DNA of 7,232 nt from an uncultured Clostridium sp. (GCA_900550335.1 URRU01000086.1:1-7232); one strand, 5' to 3'; positions 1-6,326 are shown, numbered from the stretch's first letter. Notes: generated by a model not told the origin, from the sequence alone. Program-made: numbers and translations.

Positions 1-32
1 TTAATTAATTAATAATATAAAAACTAAATAAG

Positions 33-39
33 AGGTGAT
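33..39 (+). promoter_or_regulatory. Ribosome binding site of the rph-rdgB fusion gene
   Basis: AGGTGAT lies 8 bases before the ATG at 48 and matches the 3' half of the ideal AGGAGGTGAT. It fixes the start codon, and the following residues align with the N-terminus of RNase PH. The AT-rich 32 bases upstream are too short to judge a promoter. Confidence 0.85.
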
Positions 40-47
40 TTTTCAAT

Positions 48-1397
48 ATGGAAAGATTAGGAAATAGAGCAAACGACGAGATAAGACCAGTCAAGATAAC
101 TACGAATTTTACAAAATACGCAGCAGGTTCTGTACTTATCGAAATGGGAGAAACTAAGGTAATATGTACAGCTACAGTTGAAGATAAAGTGCCACCATTT
201 TTAAGAAATACAGGTACAGGTTGGATAAATGCAGAGTATTCTATGTTACCAAGCTCAACTCAGCAGAGAAAGATAAGAGATTCTGTTAGAGGGAAAATAG
301 ACGGAAGAACTCAGGAAATACAGAGATTAATAGGGAGAGCAATAAGATCTGTTATAGATTTAGATTTATTAGGAGAAAGAACTATATGGGTTGATTGCGA
401 TGTTATTCAGGCAGACGGTGGAACAAGAACAGCTTCAATAACTGGTGGGTTTGTTGCAGCAGCTCAGGCAATTTACGGACTTTATCAGAATAAAGAAATC
501 AAAAAACTTCCTATAAAGAATTTCGTATCTGCAATAAGTGCAGGTGTTTTAAACGACGAGCATATATTAGACCTTTGCTACGAAGAAGATTCTGCAGCTA
601 AAGTAGATATGAACTTTGTAATGACAGATAAAGGTGAGTTTGTCGAAGTTCAGGGAACAGGAGAAGAAGCTCCATTTAGTAGAGAAGATTTAAACAAATT
701 ATTAGAACTAGGGGAAAAAGGAAACAAAGAGCTAATAAAAATACAGAGAGCTGCAATTCCAGAAATAGGAGATGCTGTGCTTGGTATGGACTACGGAAAA
801 GACGTGGTAATAGCTACAGGAAATAAACACAAATTACAGGAAATAGGCGATATACTAAAAGATTTCGACTATAATGTTATGTCTTTAAAAGATGTTGAGT
901 TAGACGGAATAGAAATAGTAGAAGACGGAAAAACTTTTGAACACAATGCTTTAATAAAAGCTAGAACAATTTCAAAATTAACTAATAAAATATCTATAGC
1001 AGATGACTCTGGATTAGTTGTTGATTGTTTAGGAGGAAAACCGGGTATATACTCAGCAAGATATGCTGGAGAACATGCAACTGATGAAGAAAACAGAGTA
1101 AAATTATTCGAAGCTATGAAGGATGTTCCAATGGAAGATAGAACTGCAAGATTTGTAAGTGCGATAGGTGTTGTACTTCCAGATGGTAAAGAATTTACAG
1201 TTAGGGGAACTGTTGAAGGAAAGATAACATTTGAGGAACACGGAGAAAATGGATTCGGATATGACTGTATGTTTATGCCAGATGGATTTGATAAGACATT
1301 TGGAGAAATAGATCCAGAAATCAAAAACAGCATGAGCCATAGAGCAAATGCACTTAAAAAGATGAAAGAAGAATTTGTTAAAAGGGTTGTGAGATAA
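48..1397 (+). CDS. rph: Bifunctional RNase PH / XTP-dITP diphosphatase fusion
   Basis: This is one 449-residue cytoplasmic protein carrying two complete enzymes. Residues 1 to about 240 are RNase PH, the phosphorolytic 3'-5' exoribonuclease that trims tRNA 3' ends. It shows the phosphate-binding arginine R87 in GRTQEIQRL, the block [17 protein letters not shown] (117-133), and the acidic pair D181 and D187 in [10 protein letters not shown]. Residues 252-449 form an RdgB/HAM1 (Maf/ITPase-like) domain that hydrolyses dITP, ITP and XTP to monophosphates. It shows TGNKHK (257-262), ADDSGL (318-323), GFGYD (402-406) and [10 protein letters not shown] (430-439). The linker is short (about 241-251), with no stop and no internal ribosome binding site, so this is a true fusion and not two genes misjoined. 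Similar fusions are known in some Firmicutes. The next gene begins 2 bases after the stop, which suggests cotranscription. No key residue appears to be missing. Confidence 0.95.
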   Translation: MERLGNRANDEIRPVKITTNFTKYAAGSVLIEMGETKVICTATVEDKVPPFLRNTGTGWINAEYSMLPSSTQQRKIRDSVRGKIDGRTQEIQRLIGRAIRSVIDLDLLGERTIWVDCDVIQADGGTRTASITGGFVAAAQAIYGLYQNKEIKKLPIKNFVSAISAGVLNDEHILDLCYEEDSAAKVDMNFVMTDKGEFVEVQGTGEEAPFSREDLNKLLELGEKGNKELIKIQRAAIPEIGDAVLGMDYGKDVVIATGNKHKLQEIGDILKDFDYNVMSLKDVELDGIEIVEDGKTFEHNALIKARTISKLTNKISIADDSGLVVDCLGGKPGIYSARYAGEHATDEENRVKLFEAMKDVPMEDRTARFVSAIGVVLPDGKEFTVRGTVEGKITFEEHGENGFGYDCMFMPDGFDKTFGEIDPEIKNSMSHRANALKKMKEEFVKRVVR

Positions 1398-1399
1398 AT

Positions 1400-1870
1400 A
1401 TGAAAATAGGAATAGTTAGCGATACACATAGGATGATTAGGAACATAGATAAGGCAATTCCTTATTTAAAAGGCTGCGACCTTATTGTACATGCAGGGGA
1501 TAACTACTCTGATGCAAGATATATTTATACTGAAACGGGTGTAAATGTTATGGCAGTTGTTGGAAACTGCGACTTTGAAGATGCAGAGGATGAATTATTA
1601 TTCGATTTTGCAGGGAAGAAATTTTTCGTATGCCACGGACACAGATACGATGTGAAATACGGAACAAATCTTTTACAGACAAAAGCAGAGAGAGAAGGAG
1701 CAGATATAGTTGTGTTTGGTCATTCTCATGAGACTTTTTCAGAAATAATAAATGGTGCTCTTTATATAAATCCAGGTAGCCTTTCTCTTCCAAGAGGTGG
1801 AAGTAATAGAGGATTTGCTATATTAGAAATAGATGGAGAGAGTATAAAAGTTAAGGAAATAGAAATTTAA
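1400..1870 (+). CDS. YfcE/MJ0936-family metallophosphoesterase
   Basis: This 156-residue cytoplasmic protein belongs to the calcineurin-like phosphoesterase superfamily (YfcE/MJ0936 type), which hydrolyses phosphodiesters using two metal ions. The metal-binding motifs appear in the usual order: D8 and H10 in VSDTH, D34 in HAGD, N56 in VVGNCD, H79 and H81 in CHGH, and H108/H110 in FGHSH, followed by NPGS (124-127). The length is normal for the family. The start is 2 bases after the stop of the RNase PH/RdgB fusion. Only a weak AAAGGG (1381-1386) precedes it at a long spacing, so translation is probably coupled to the upstream gene. The physiological substrate is not known for most members, and its job cannot be read from the sequence. 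A nucleotide-related role is possible given its partner, but this is only inference from position. Confidence 0.9.
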   Translation: MKIGIVSDTHRMIRNIDKAIPYLKGCDLIVHAGDNYSDARYIYTETGVNVMAVVGNCDFEDAEDELLFDFAGKKFFVCHGHRYDVKYGTNLLQTKAEREGADIVVFGHSHETFSEIINGALYINPGSLSLPRGGSNRGFAILEIDGESIKVKEIEI

Positions 1871-1889
1871 TTTGAAAAATATCTGTAAC

Positions 1890-1910
1890 TTTTTTGAAAA
1901 GGCAAAAAAA
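1890..1910 (+). terminator. Weak hairpin after the phosphoesterase gene, possible terminator
   Basis: TTTTTTG (1891-1897) can pair with CAAAAAA (1903-1909) around the loop AAAAGG. The stem is almost all A-T, and no clear T-tract follows on the plus strand. It could mark the end of the first transcription unit, but it is a poor intrinsic terminator and I hold it loosely. Confidence 0.25.
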
Positions 1911-1944
1911 TAGTCAAATAATCGAAATATAATCATAAGAAAGG

Positions 1945-1974
1945 TTGTATTTAAAAAAAGTTATGTGATATAAT
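1945..1974 (+). promoter_or_regulatory. Candidate sigma-A promoter for tig-clpP-clpX
   Basis: TATAAT at 1969-1974 is preceded by TGA at 1966-1968, a perfect extended -10 element. A partial -35 box TTGTAT (1945-1950) lies 18 bases upstream. Transcription would start near 1981 and leave a leader of about 73 bases before tig. Other TATAAT strings in this AT-rich spacer (1928, 1993, 2016) lack a well-placed -35 and the TG extension. Confidence 0.6.
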
Positions 1975-1990
1975 TAAATGGTTATATAGA

Positions 1991-2021
1991 ATTATAATGG
2001 ATAAAAATACCATATTATAAT
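1991..2021 (+). repeat. AT-rich inverted repeat in the tig leader
   Basis: ATTATAATGG (1991-2000) faces CC (2010-2011), AT, then ATTATAAT (2014-2021). This forms a 10-bp stem with a 2-base bulge and a 9-base loop. It lies just downstream of the predicted transcription start and upstream of the ribosome binding site. It could be an operator or an mRNA hairpin, but in such AT-rich sequence it could also be chance. Confidence 0.4.
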
Positions 2022-2036
2022 ATCTCAAAGTATATT

Positions 2037-2042
2037 AGGAGG
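2037..2042 (+). promoter_or_regulatory. Ribosome binding site of tig
   Basis: A perfect AGGAGG, followed by AT, lies 11 bases before the ATG at 2054. It supports that start and suggests strong translation, in line with the abundance of trigger factor in bacteria. Confidence 0.85.
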
Positions 2043-2053
2043 ATTTTTAAGAA

Positions 2054-3337
2054 ATGAAAGCAGAATTACTTAAAAAAGAAGGTAACGTAGTTACTTTAAA
2101 AATAACTGTAGACTACGATAAATTCAACGGAGCAGTTGAAAAAGCTTACAAAAAAACTAGAGGTAGATACAACATACCAGGATTCAGAAAAGGTAAAGCT
2201 CCTAGAAAAATAATAGAAATGAACTACGGTGAAGGAATATTCTACGGAGATGCTATAGATGCATTATTCCCAGAAGTATTCGTACCAGCTGTAGAAGAAA
2301 CAGGTATACTTCCAATAGGTGCTCCATCTATAGATGTAGATGAAATAAGCAAAGACAACGGATTAGTTATGTCTGTAGAAGTAGAAGTTAGACCAGAAGT
2401 TAAATTAGAAAACTACAAAGGTGTAGAAGTTACTAAAGATGTTCCAGAAGTAACTGAAGAAATGATAACAGAAGAATTAAACAGAATGTTAGACAAAAAC
2501 TCTAGATTAGTAGACGTTGAAAGAAATGTTGAAGACGGAGATATAGTAAACATAGACTTCAAAGGATTTGTTGATGGAGAAGAATTCGAAGGTGGAAACG
2601 CTGAAGGATACGAATTAACAATAGGATCTCACACATTCATAGACAACTTTGAAGAACAGTTAGTTGGAAAAGCTTTAAATGAAGAAGTAGAAGTTAATGT
2701 AACATTCCCAGAAGGATACTCAAGAGAAGATTTAGCTTCTAAACCAGCTAAATTCGAAGTTAAAATAAACGCTATAAAAGTTAGAGAAATACCTGAATTA
2801 AACGACGAATTCGCAGCAGATACTACTGAATTCGAAACTTTAGATGAATTAAAAGCTGATATAAAATCTAACCTAGAAGAACAGGCTGAAAACATGGCTG
2901 AAAATCAGGTAAGAGAAGAAATAGTAAACAAAATAGCTGAAGCAGCAGACTTCATAACTCCAAACGCTATGGTAGAAGATCAGTTAGATAGAATGATGCA
3001 GGAATTAAACTATCAGTTAATGAGCCAGGGATTACAGATGGAAATGTTATTAGAAATAACTGGTAAAGACTTAAACGGATTAAGAGAAGAAAGAAGAGAA
3101 GACGCTGAAAGATTAGTAAGAGGAACTCTTGTATTAGACGAAGTAGCTAAATTAGAAAACATAGAAGCTTCTGAAGAAGACGTTGATGCTGAATTAGCTA
3201 AAATGGCAGAAATGTACAAAATGGAAGTAGAAGAAATGAAAAAAGCTTTAAGACCAGAAGATTTAGAAGATATAGCTGGTCAGCTTAGAGTTAGAAAAAC
3301 TATAGACTTCCTAGTTGAAAATGCTACAATAGCATAG
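2054..3337 (+). CDS. tig: Trigger factor, ribosome-associated chaperone and prolyl isomerase
   Basis: This 427-residue protein has the full trigger factor layout. Residues 1 to about 145 are the ribosome-binding domain, with the signature GFRKGKAP (43-50) that docks on ribosomal protein L23 at the exit tunnel. Residues about 161-242 are the FKBP-like peptidyl-prolyl isomerase domain (starting DGDIVNIDFKG). The rest is the helical, acidic C-terminal chaperone domain. The length is normal for the family. Asparagine and tyrosine codons are mostly AAC and TAC despite the high AT content, as expected of a highly expressed gene. All nine glutamine codons are CAG. It heads the tig-clpP-clpX cluster, an order common in bacteria, and appears to have its own promoter. 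There is no sign of truncation. Confidence 0.97.
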   Translation: MKAELLKKEGNVVTLKITVDYDKFNGAVEKAYKKTRGRYNIPGFRKGKAPRKIIEMNYGEGIFYGDAIDALFPEVFVPAVEETGILPIGAPSIDVDEISKDNGLVMSVEVEVRPEVKLENYKGVEVTKDVPEVTEEMITEELNRMLDKNSRLVDVERNVEDGDIVNIDFKGFVDGEEFEGGNAEGYELTIGSHTFIDNFEEQLVGKALNEEVEVNVTFPEGYSREDLASKPAKFEVKINAIKVREIPELNDEFAADTTEFETLDELKADIKSNLEEQAENMAENQVREEIVNKIAEAADFITPNAMVEDQLDRMMQELNYQLMSQGLQMEMLLEITGKDLNGLREERREDAERLVRGTLVLDEVAKLENIEASEEDVDAELAKMAEMYKMEVEEMKKALRPEDLEDIAGQLRVRKTIDFLVENATIA

Positions 3338-3345
3338 TTTATAAT
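3315..3345 (+). promoter_or_regulatory. Possible weak promoter for clpP
   Basis: TTGAAA (3315-3320) and TATAAT (3340-3345) flank the tig stop codon with a 19-base gap, which is longer than the preferred 17. It would allow clpP-clpX to be transcribed separately from tig. A small inverted repeat, ATGCTA-CAA-TAGCAT (3321-3335), lies between the boxes. The evidence is composition-limited. Confidence 0.3.
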
Positions 3346-3369
3346 TAGTCTATAAATATTTGAAAAAAC

Positions 3370-3410
3370 AAGGCTGTCTAAAGTGATATGTATGTATCTT
3401 AGACAGCCTT
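3370..3410 (+). repeat. Perfect 12-bp inverted repeat between tig and clpP
   Basis: AAGGCTGTCTAA (3370-3381) and TTAGACAGCCTT (3399-3410) are exact reverse complements around a 17-base loop. GATA (3385-3388) and TATC (3395-3398) can add an inner stem. No T-tract follows on the plus strand. On the minus strand the stem would be followed by TGTTTTTT, so it could terminate transcription coming from the right. On the plus strand it may act as an attenuator, an RNase barrier or a protein binding site between tig and clpP. Confidence 0.75.
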
Positions 3411-3428
3411 ATATTGAATGCAAAAAAA

Positions 3429-3436
3429 GAAAGGGG
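3429..3436 (+). promoter_or_regulatory. Ribosome binding site that sets the clpP start
   Basis: GAAAGGGG lies 9 bases before the ATG at 3446. This decides the start. The reading frame is open back to a GTG at 3383, but that codon lies inside the intergenic hairpin, lacks a ribosome binding site and would add 21 residues not typical of ClpP. Confidence 0.8.
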
Positions 3437-3445
3437 TTACATAAA

Positions 3446-4033
3446 ATGGCATTAGTACCTTATGTTGTTGAACAGACAGGAAGAGGGGAAAGATCTTATG
3501 ATATATTCTCTAGATTATTAAAAGACAGAATAATATTCTTATGTGATGAGGTAAATGATGATACTGCAGGACTTATAGTAGCTCAGCTTTTATTCTTAGA
3601 AGCAGAAGATCCAGATAAAGATATACATCTTTACATAAACTCACCAGGTGGAAGTATAACAGCTGGTATGGCTATATACGATACAATGAACTATATAAAA
3701 CCAGATGTTAGTACAATATGTATAGGAATGGCTGCATCTATGGGTGCATTCTTACTTTCTGCAGGTGCAAAAGGTAAGAGATACGCACTTCCAAACAGTG
3801 AAATAATGATACATCAGCCACTAGGTGGAGCTCAGGGACAGGCAACTGAAATAGAAATCCGGGCTAAAAGAATCATAAGAATGAAAGAAAAATTAAACCA
3901 GATACTTTCTGAAAATACAGGTCAGCCATTAGAAAAAATAATGGCAGATACAGAAAGAGATAACTTCATGGAAGCCGATGAAGCACTTGCATACGGATTA
4001 ATAGATGAAGTTATAACAAATAAACCATTATAA
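3446..4033 (+). CDS. clpP: ClpP, ATP-dependent Clp protease proteolytic subunit
   Basis: This 195-residue serine peptidase (family S14) assembles into the double heptameric ring that degrades proteins fed to it by ClpX or other Clp ATPases. Counted from the ATG at 3446, the catalytic triad sits at the canonical places: S98 in GMAASMG, H123 in MIHQP and D172 in ERDNF. The oxyanion motif SPGGS (66-70) and the start [19 protein letters not shown] are also typical. The short N-terminal extension is the usual processed or axial-loop region. The start was chosen by the GAAAGGGG ribosome binding site and by family length. clpX follows after 15 bases, so both subunits of ClpXP are made from one mRNA. 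All seven glutamine codons are CAG. Confidence 0.97.
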   Translation: MALVPYVVEQTGRGERSYDIFSRLLKDRIIFLCDEVNDDTAGLIVAQLLFLEAEDPDKDIHLYINSPGGSITAGMAIYDTMNYIKPDVSTICIGMAASMGAFLLSAGAKGKRYALPNSEIMIHQPLGGAQGQATEIEIRAKRIIRMKEKLNQILSENTGQPLEKIMADTERDNFMEADEALAYGLIDEVITNKPL

Positions 4034-4034
4034 G

Positions 4035-4041
4035 AGAGGAG
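4035..4041 (+). promoter_or_regulatory. Ribosome binding site of clpX
   Basis: AGAGGAG starts 2 bases after the clpP stop and lies 7 bases before the ATG at 4049. With such a short gap the two genes are very likely cotranscribed. Confidence 0.8.
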
Positions 4042-4048
4042 AATTTTA

Positions 4049-5287
4049 ATGGCAAAATTTGATGATAAAAAACAGCTAAAATGCTCTTTCTGCGGAAAAA
4101 CTCAGGATCAGGTAAGAAGATTAATAGCAGGTCCAGATGTTTGTATATGTGATGAATGTGTTGAACTTTGCGAAGATATAATCAGAGAAGAATTTGAAGA
4201 AGCTAACGAAGAAACAACATCAATCGATTCATTACCAAAACCAAAGGAAATGATGGAAATATTAAATGATTACGTAATAGGACAGGAAAAAGCTAAAAAA
4301 GCTTTATCTGTTGCAGTTTACAATCATTATAAAAGAATATACAGCAATTCTGAAAATGATGTAGATATACAGAAAAGTAATATATTACTTTTAGGGCCAA
4401 CAGGTTCTGGTAAAACATTACTTGCTCAGACACTTGCTAAAACACTAAACGTTCCATTTGCTATGGCAGATGCAACAGCTCTTACTGAAGCTGGTTATGT
4501 TGGGGAAGACGTTGAAAACATACTTCTTAAACTAATCCAGGCTGCAGATAATGATGTAGAAAAAGCTGAAAAAGGTATAATCTACATAGACGAAATAGAT
4601 AAAATAGCTAAAAAATCAGAAAATGTATCTATAACAAGAGATGTCAGCGGAGAAGGTGTTCAGCAGGCACTTCTAAAAATATTAGAAGGAACTGTAGCTA
4701 ACGTTCCACCACAGGGCGGAAGAAAACATCCAAACCGGGAATTTATAAAAATAGATACAACTAATATACTATTCATATTAGGTGGAGCATTTGATGGATT
4801 AGAACAGATAATCCAGAGAAGATCTAGTGAAAAAACTCTAGGATTCGGAGCTAAGATAGAAAGCAAGAAAAACCTAGACTTAGGAAAAATATATGAAAAT
4901 GTACTACCAGAGGATTTACTAAAATACGGTATAATACCAGAATTTATAGGTAGAATCCCAGTAATAGCTACATTAAATATGCTAGATGAAGATGCATTAG
5001 TTACAATACTAAAAGAACCTAAAAATGCATTAGTAAAACAGTATAAAAAATTATTCGATATAGAAGATGTTGAACTAGAATTTGAAGACGATGCACTAAG
5101 AGAAATAGCTAAAAAGGCTATAGACAGAAATACTGGTGCCAGAGGTCTAAGAAGTATAGTTGAAAACATAATGATGGATACAATGTATGAAGTACCATCT
5201 GAAGAAAATGTTGAAAAAGTAATAGTGACTAAGGAATCTGTACTAGACAATGATGTGCAGCCAACTATAGTTTACAAAGAAAATTAA
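4049..5287 (+). CDS. clpX: ClpX, AAA+ unfoldase subunit of the ClpXP protease
   Basis: This 412-residue AAA+ ATPase forms a hexamer that recognises, unfolds and threads substrates into ClpP. The N-terminal zinc-binding domain has C12, C15, C34 and C37. The ATPase core shows Walker A GPTGSGKT (116-123), the pore loop GYVG (149-152), Walker B IIYIDEID (177-184), the RKH pore loop at 225-227, EFIGRIPV (298-305) and the sensor 2 stretch GARGLRSI (363-370). LGF (264-266) corresponds to the IGF loop that docks on ClpP. The length is usual for the family and no key residue is missing. All 14 glutamine codons are CAG. In many Clostridia lon follows clpX. Here an IS element stands downstream, so the next native gene is not visible. 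Confidence 0.97.
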   Translation: MAKFDDKKQLKCSFCGKTQDQVRRLIAGPDVCICDECVELCEDIIREEFEEANEETTSIDSLPKPKEMMEILNDYVIGQEKAKKALSVAVYNHYKRIYSNSENDVDIQKSNILLLGPTGSGKTLLAQTLAKTLNVPFAMADATALTEAGYVGEDVENILLKLIQAADNDVEKAEKGIIYIDEIDKIAKKSENVSITRDVSGEGVQQALLKILEGTVANVPPQGGRKHPNREFIKIDTTNILFILGGAFDGLEQIIQRRSSEKTLGFGAKIESKKNLDLGKIYENVLPEDLLKYGIIPEFIGRIPVIATLNMLDEDALVTILKEPKNALVKQYKKLFDIEDVELEFEDDALREIAKKAIDRNTGARGLRSIVENIMMDTMYEVPSEENVEKVIVTKESVLDNDVQPTIVYKEN

Positions 5288-5331
5288 TATAGAACGCAAA
5301 GAAGGGTATTGAATTAACGCTCCAGGCTTCG

Positions 5332-5387
5332 AACTTTGCTCCTTTTTAAGAGTTAGCTTTATCAAGCTAACAAAAGGATGCAAAGTT
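5332..5387 (+). repeat. Long imperfect palindrome between clpX and the IS coding region
   Basis: The outer stem pairs AACTTTGC (5332-5339) and TCCTTTT (5340-5346) with AAAAGGA (5372-5378) and GCAAAGTT (5380-5387), leaving one bulged T at 5379. After a 5-base bulge, the inner stem pairs GTTAGCTT (5352-5359) with AAGCTAAC (5364-5371) around the loop TATC. In total 23 base pairs can form. No T-tract follows, so it is not a standard terminator by itself. A second GCAAAG at 5296-5301 could compete for CTTTGC. It may be the old clpX 3' region, a target hairpin, or part of the IS leader. Confidence 0.8.
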
Positions 5388-5392
5388 GTAGG

Positions 5393-5439
5393 TACTCCAA
5401 TTTGTTGGACTTAAAAATCTAACGATTGGAGTATTTTTT
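5393..5439 (+). terminator. Hairpin plus T6 that hides the OrfA ribosome binding site
   Basis: TACTCCAA (5393-5400) is an exact reverse complement of TTGGAGTA (5426-5433). Inside, GTTGGA (5404-5409) pairs with TCTAAC (5418-5423) with one G-T wobble around the loop CTTAAAAA. Six Ts follow at 5434-5439, directly before the ATG at 5440. The structure thus looks like an intrinsic terminator, and its 3' arm contains GGAG (5428-5431), the only ribosome binding site for OrfA. Read-through RNA from clpX should stop here or be poorly translated. Such protection against outside transcription is known in other insertion sequences (IS10, IS50, IS200). Confidence 0.7.
5428..5431 (+). promoter_or_regulatory. 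OrfA ribosome binding site, sequestered
   Basis: GGAG lies 8 bases before the ATG at 5440, and it can base pair with CTCC at 5395-5398. It would be free only in transcripts that start downstream of the 5' arm or when the hairpin is disrupted. Confidence 0.65.
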
Positions 5440-6189
5440 ATGCCTAAATATAGCGAAGATTTTAAGAATAAAATTGCAAGTGAATATTTCGATACTGAAA
5501 TTACGCAAAGTGAACTTTCGAAAAAGTATTGTGTATCACAAAGCAGTGTTTTCAAATGGATTGAAAAATATAAAAATAACTCAAAGGACTTAGCATTAAT
5601 AAAAAAGTCGAAGACTAAAAGTAAGTATACAACTACATTTAAATTGAAAATTATTCAGGAATATATTGTTTCTGGATGTATGCAAAAGGAAATAGAAGTA
5701 AAATATGATTTAAAAAAAGGTACACTATCTAATTGGTTCAATCAGTTCATAAATGAAATCGGAGATGAATCGTTATGTCTTCGACCTAAAAAAAGAACTT
5801 TTTCAAAGGAGTTTAAACAAATGGTTCTTAAGGAATATATAAATGAAGAATGTAGATGTAAGGTATTAATGAAAAAATATGATATTCCTTCTCGTTCTGA
5901 CATATCTAAATGGTACATGGATTACGTTAGAAAAGTCGGAGACTATTCAAAAATAGCTCCTAAAAGAGGAAATTATTCTTTTGAATATAAAATGCGTGTG
6001 GTAAAGTTATACTTAGAAGGTAATTTTTCATATCAAAGCCTAGCTGACTATCTAAATATGAGCGATAGATCAACAATAAGATTATGGGTAATAAAGTATC
6101 TAAGGTATGGGACTAGTGCCTTAAAACCGAAGGTAAAAAGAAAGGATGATAAAGAATGGCTAAATCCAAAAGTGAAAAAAGAAAGTTAG
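5440..6189 (+). CDS. IS3-family OrfA with four tandem helix-turn-helix units
   Basis: This 249-residue basic protein is the DNA-binding part of the transposase system, expected to recognise the element ends. It consists of four related units of 58-59 residues. Each opens with a pattern like YSxxFKxKI (Y4, Y63, F121 and Y179) and carries the recognition-helix tryptophan at W40, W99, W158 and W216. Linkers are rich in lysine (for example KKSKTK and RPKKR). The tail is KVKKES. The family member IS150 has a shorter OrfA with, as I recall, fewer such units and with a leucine zipper at its end. Here the zipper is missing from this frame and appears in the -1 frame from 6156. The start has GGAG 8 bases upstream. 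Five of seven glutamine codons are CAA, unlike the host genes. It may act alone as a regulator or be joined to the transposase by frameshifting. Confidence 0.85.
   Translation: MPKYSEDFKNKIASEYFDTEITQSELSKKYCVSQSSVFKWIEKYKNNSKDLALIKKSKTKSKYTTTFKLKIIQEYIVSGCMQKEIEVKYDLKKGTLSNWFNQFINEIGDESLCLRPKKRTFSKEFKQMVLKEYINEECRCKVLMKKYDIPSRSDISKWYMDYVRKVGDYSKIAPKRGNYSFEYKMRVVKLYLEGNFSYQSLADYLNMSDRSTIRLWVIKYLRYGTSALKPKVKRKDDKEWLNPKVKKES
6141..6146 (+). promoter_or_regulatory. Ribosome binding site of the zipper segment
   Basis: AAAGGA lies inside the end of OrfA, 9 bases before the ATG at 6156. It allows the small overlapping frame to be translated as a separate product, coupled to OrfA, without any frameshift. 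Confidence 0.55.
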
Positions 6190-6326
6190 ATAATATAGAT
6201 GAAAAAACGTTAAAAAGAATCGAAGAACTCGAAGCAGAAAATCTTAAACTAAGAATACAGAATGAATTTTTAAAAGCAAAGAGGAGATTATATCTGGAAG
6301 AAGAAAAGCAACTTCCGAAGAAATAG
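6156..6326 (+). CDS. Small leucine-zipper segment of the IS transposase (OrfA C-terminal part)
   Basis: This 56-residue frame overlaps the last 34 bases of OrfA in the -1 register. It is highly charged and helical. Its core ELEAENLKLRIQNEFLKAK (24-42) has leucine and isoleucine at heptad-like spacing and matches the coiled coil that ends OrfA in IS150-type elements (compare RLMYLKKLKAL there) and mediates oligomerisation. Separation from the HTH part could be due to a one-base change in the A6 run at 6175-6180, because a seventh A would join the two frames. It could also be an arrangement of this element, since the frame has its own ATG and AAAGGA ribosome binding site. At its residues 39-40 lies the T TTA AAA heptamer that would shift ribosomes into the transposase frame. 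That would yield a 349-residue protein from the ATG at 6156, or about 588 residues if OrfA is also joined. Confidence 0.65.
   Translation: MAKSKSEKRKLDNIDEKTLKRIEELEAENLKLRIQNEFLKAKRRLYLEEEKQLPKK
6269..6275 (+). other. Canonical -1 ribosomal frameshift heptamer T TTA AAA
   Basis: In the zipper frame the codons read TTT TTA AAA GCA, giving the X XXY YYZ heptamer T TTA AAA in the correct phase. The -1 frame becomes open at 6266, just after a TGA at 6263-6265, and runs without a stop through the transposase. The site sits where IS150-type OrfA genes carry their own A AAA AAG site (the LKK stretch). A small stem, GGAAG (6296-6300) with CTTCC (6312-6316), lies downstream. Frameshifting itself is inferred. 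Confidence 0.65.

Noticed and set aside
1..32. Promoter before rph from TATAAA/TAATAT strings
   Set aside because: Too little upstream sequence is visible to place a -35 box, and such strings are expected by chance in this AT-rich stretch.
869..1429. Long minus-strand open frame opposite the RdgB domain
   Set aside because: It mirrors a clearly conserved plus-strand gene, its translation is a serine- and leucine-rich shadow, and no ribosome binding site or family motif is seen.
1901..1927. Possible CtsR heat-shock operator (RGTCAAA direct repeats)
   Set aside because: Only one good half-site, AGTCAAA (1912-1918), exists. The neighbouring stretches GGCAAAA and ATCGAAA match poorly and the spacing is not the usual 3 bases.
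3321..3335. ATGCTA-CAA-TAGCAT hairpin at the tig stop as a terminator
   Set aside because: The stem is only 6 bp with a 3-base loop and no T-tract follows.
3383..3445. N-terminal extension of ClpP from a GTG at 3383
   Set aside because: The GTG lies in the loop of the intergenic hairpin and has no ribosome binding site, while the ATG at 3446 has GAAAGGGG 9 bases upstream and gives normal ClpP length.
4660..5250. Long minus-strand open frame opposite clpX
   Set aside because: Low-complexity serine and isoleucine-rich translation antisense to a highly conserved gene, so an ORF shadow.
5291..5332. GEMM (cyclic di-GMP) riboswitch suggested by ACGCAAAG and GGGT strings
   Set aside because: The surrounding P1 stem and conserved segments of that class are missing, and the upstream sequence is the end of clpX.
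5367..5555. Minus-strand open frame across the IS leader
   Set aside because: It overlaps the OrfA start and the hairpins, has no recognisable motif, and no ribosome binding site was found.
6175..6181. A AAA AAG heptamer as the classic IS3-family slippery site
   Set aside because: In the OrfA frame the codons are AAA AAA GAA, so the heptamer is out of phase for tandem slippage. Only less efficient single-codon slippage on the A6 run would be possible.
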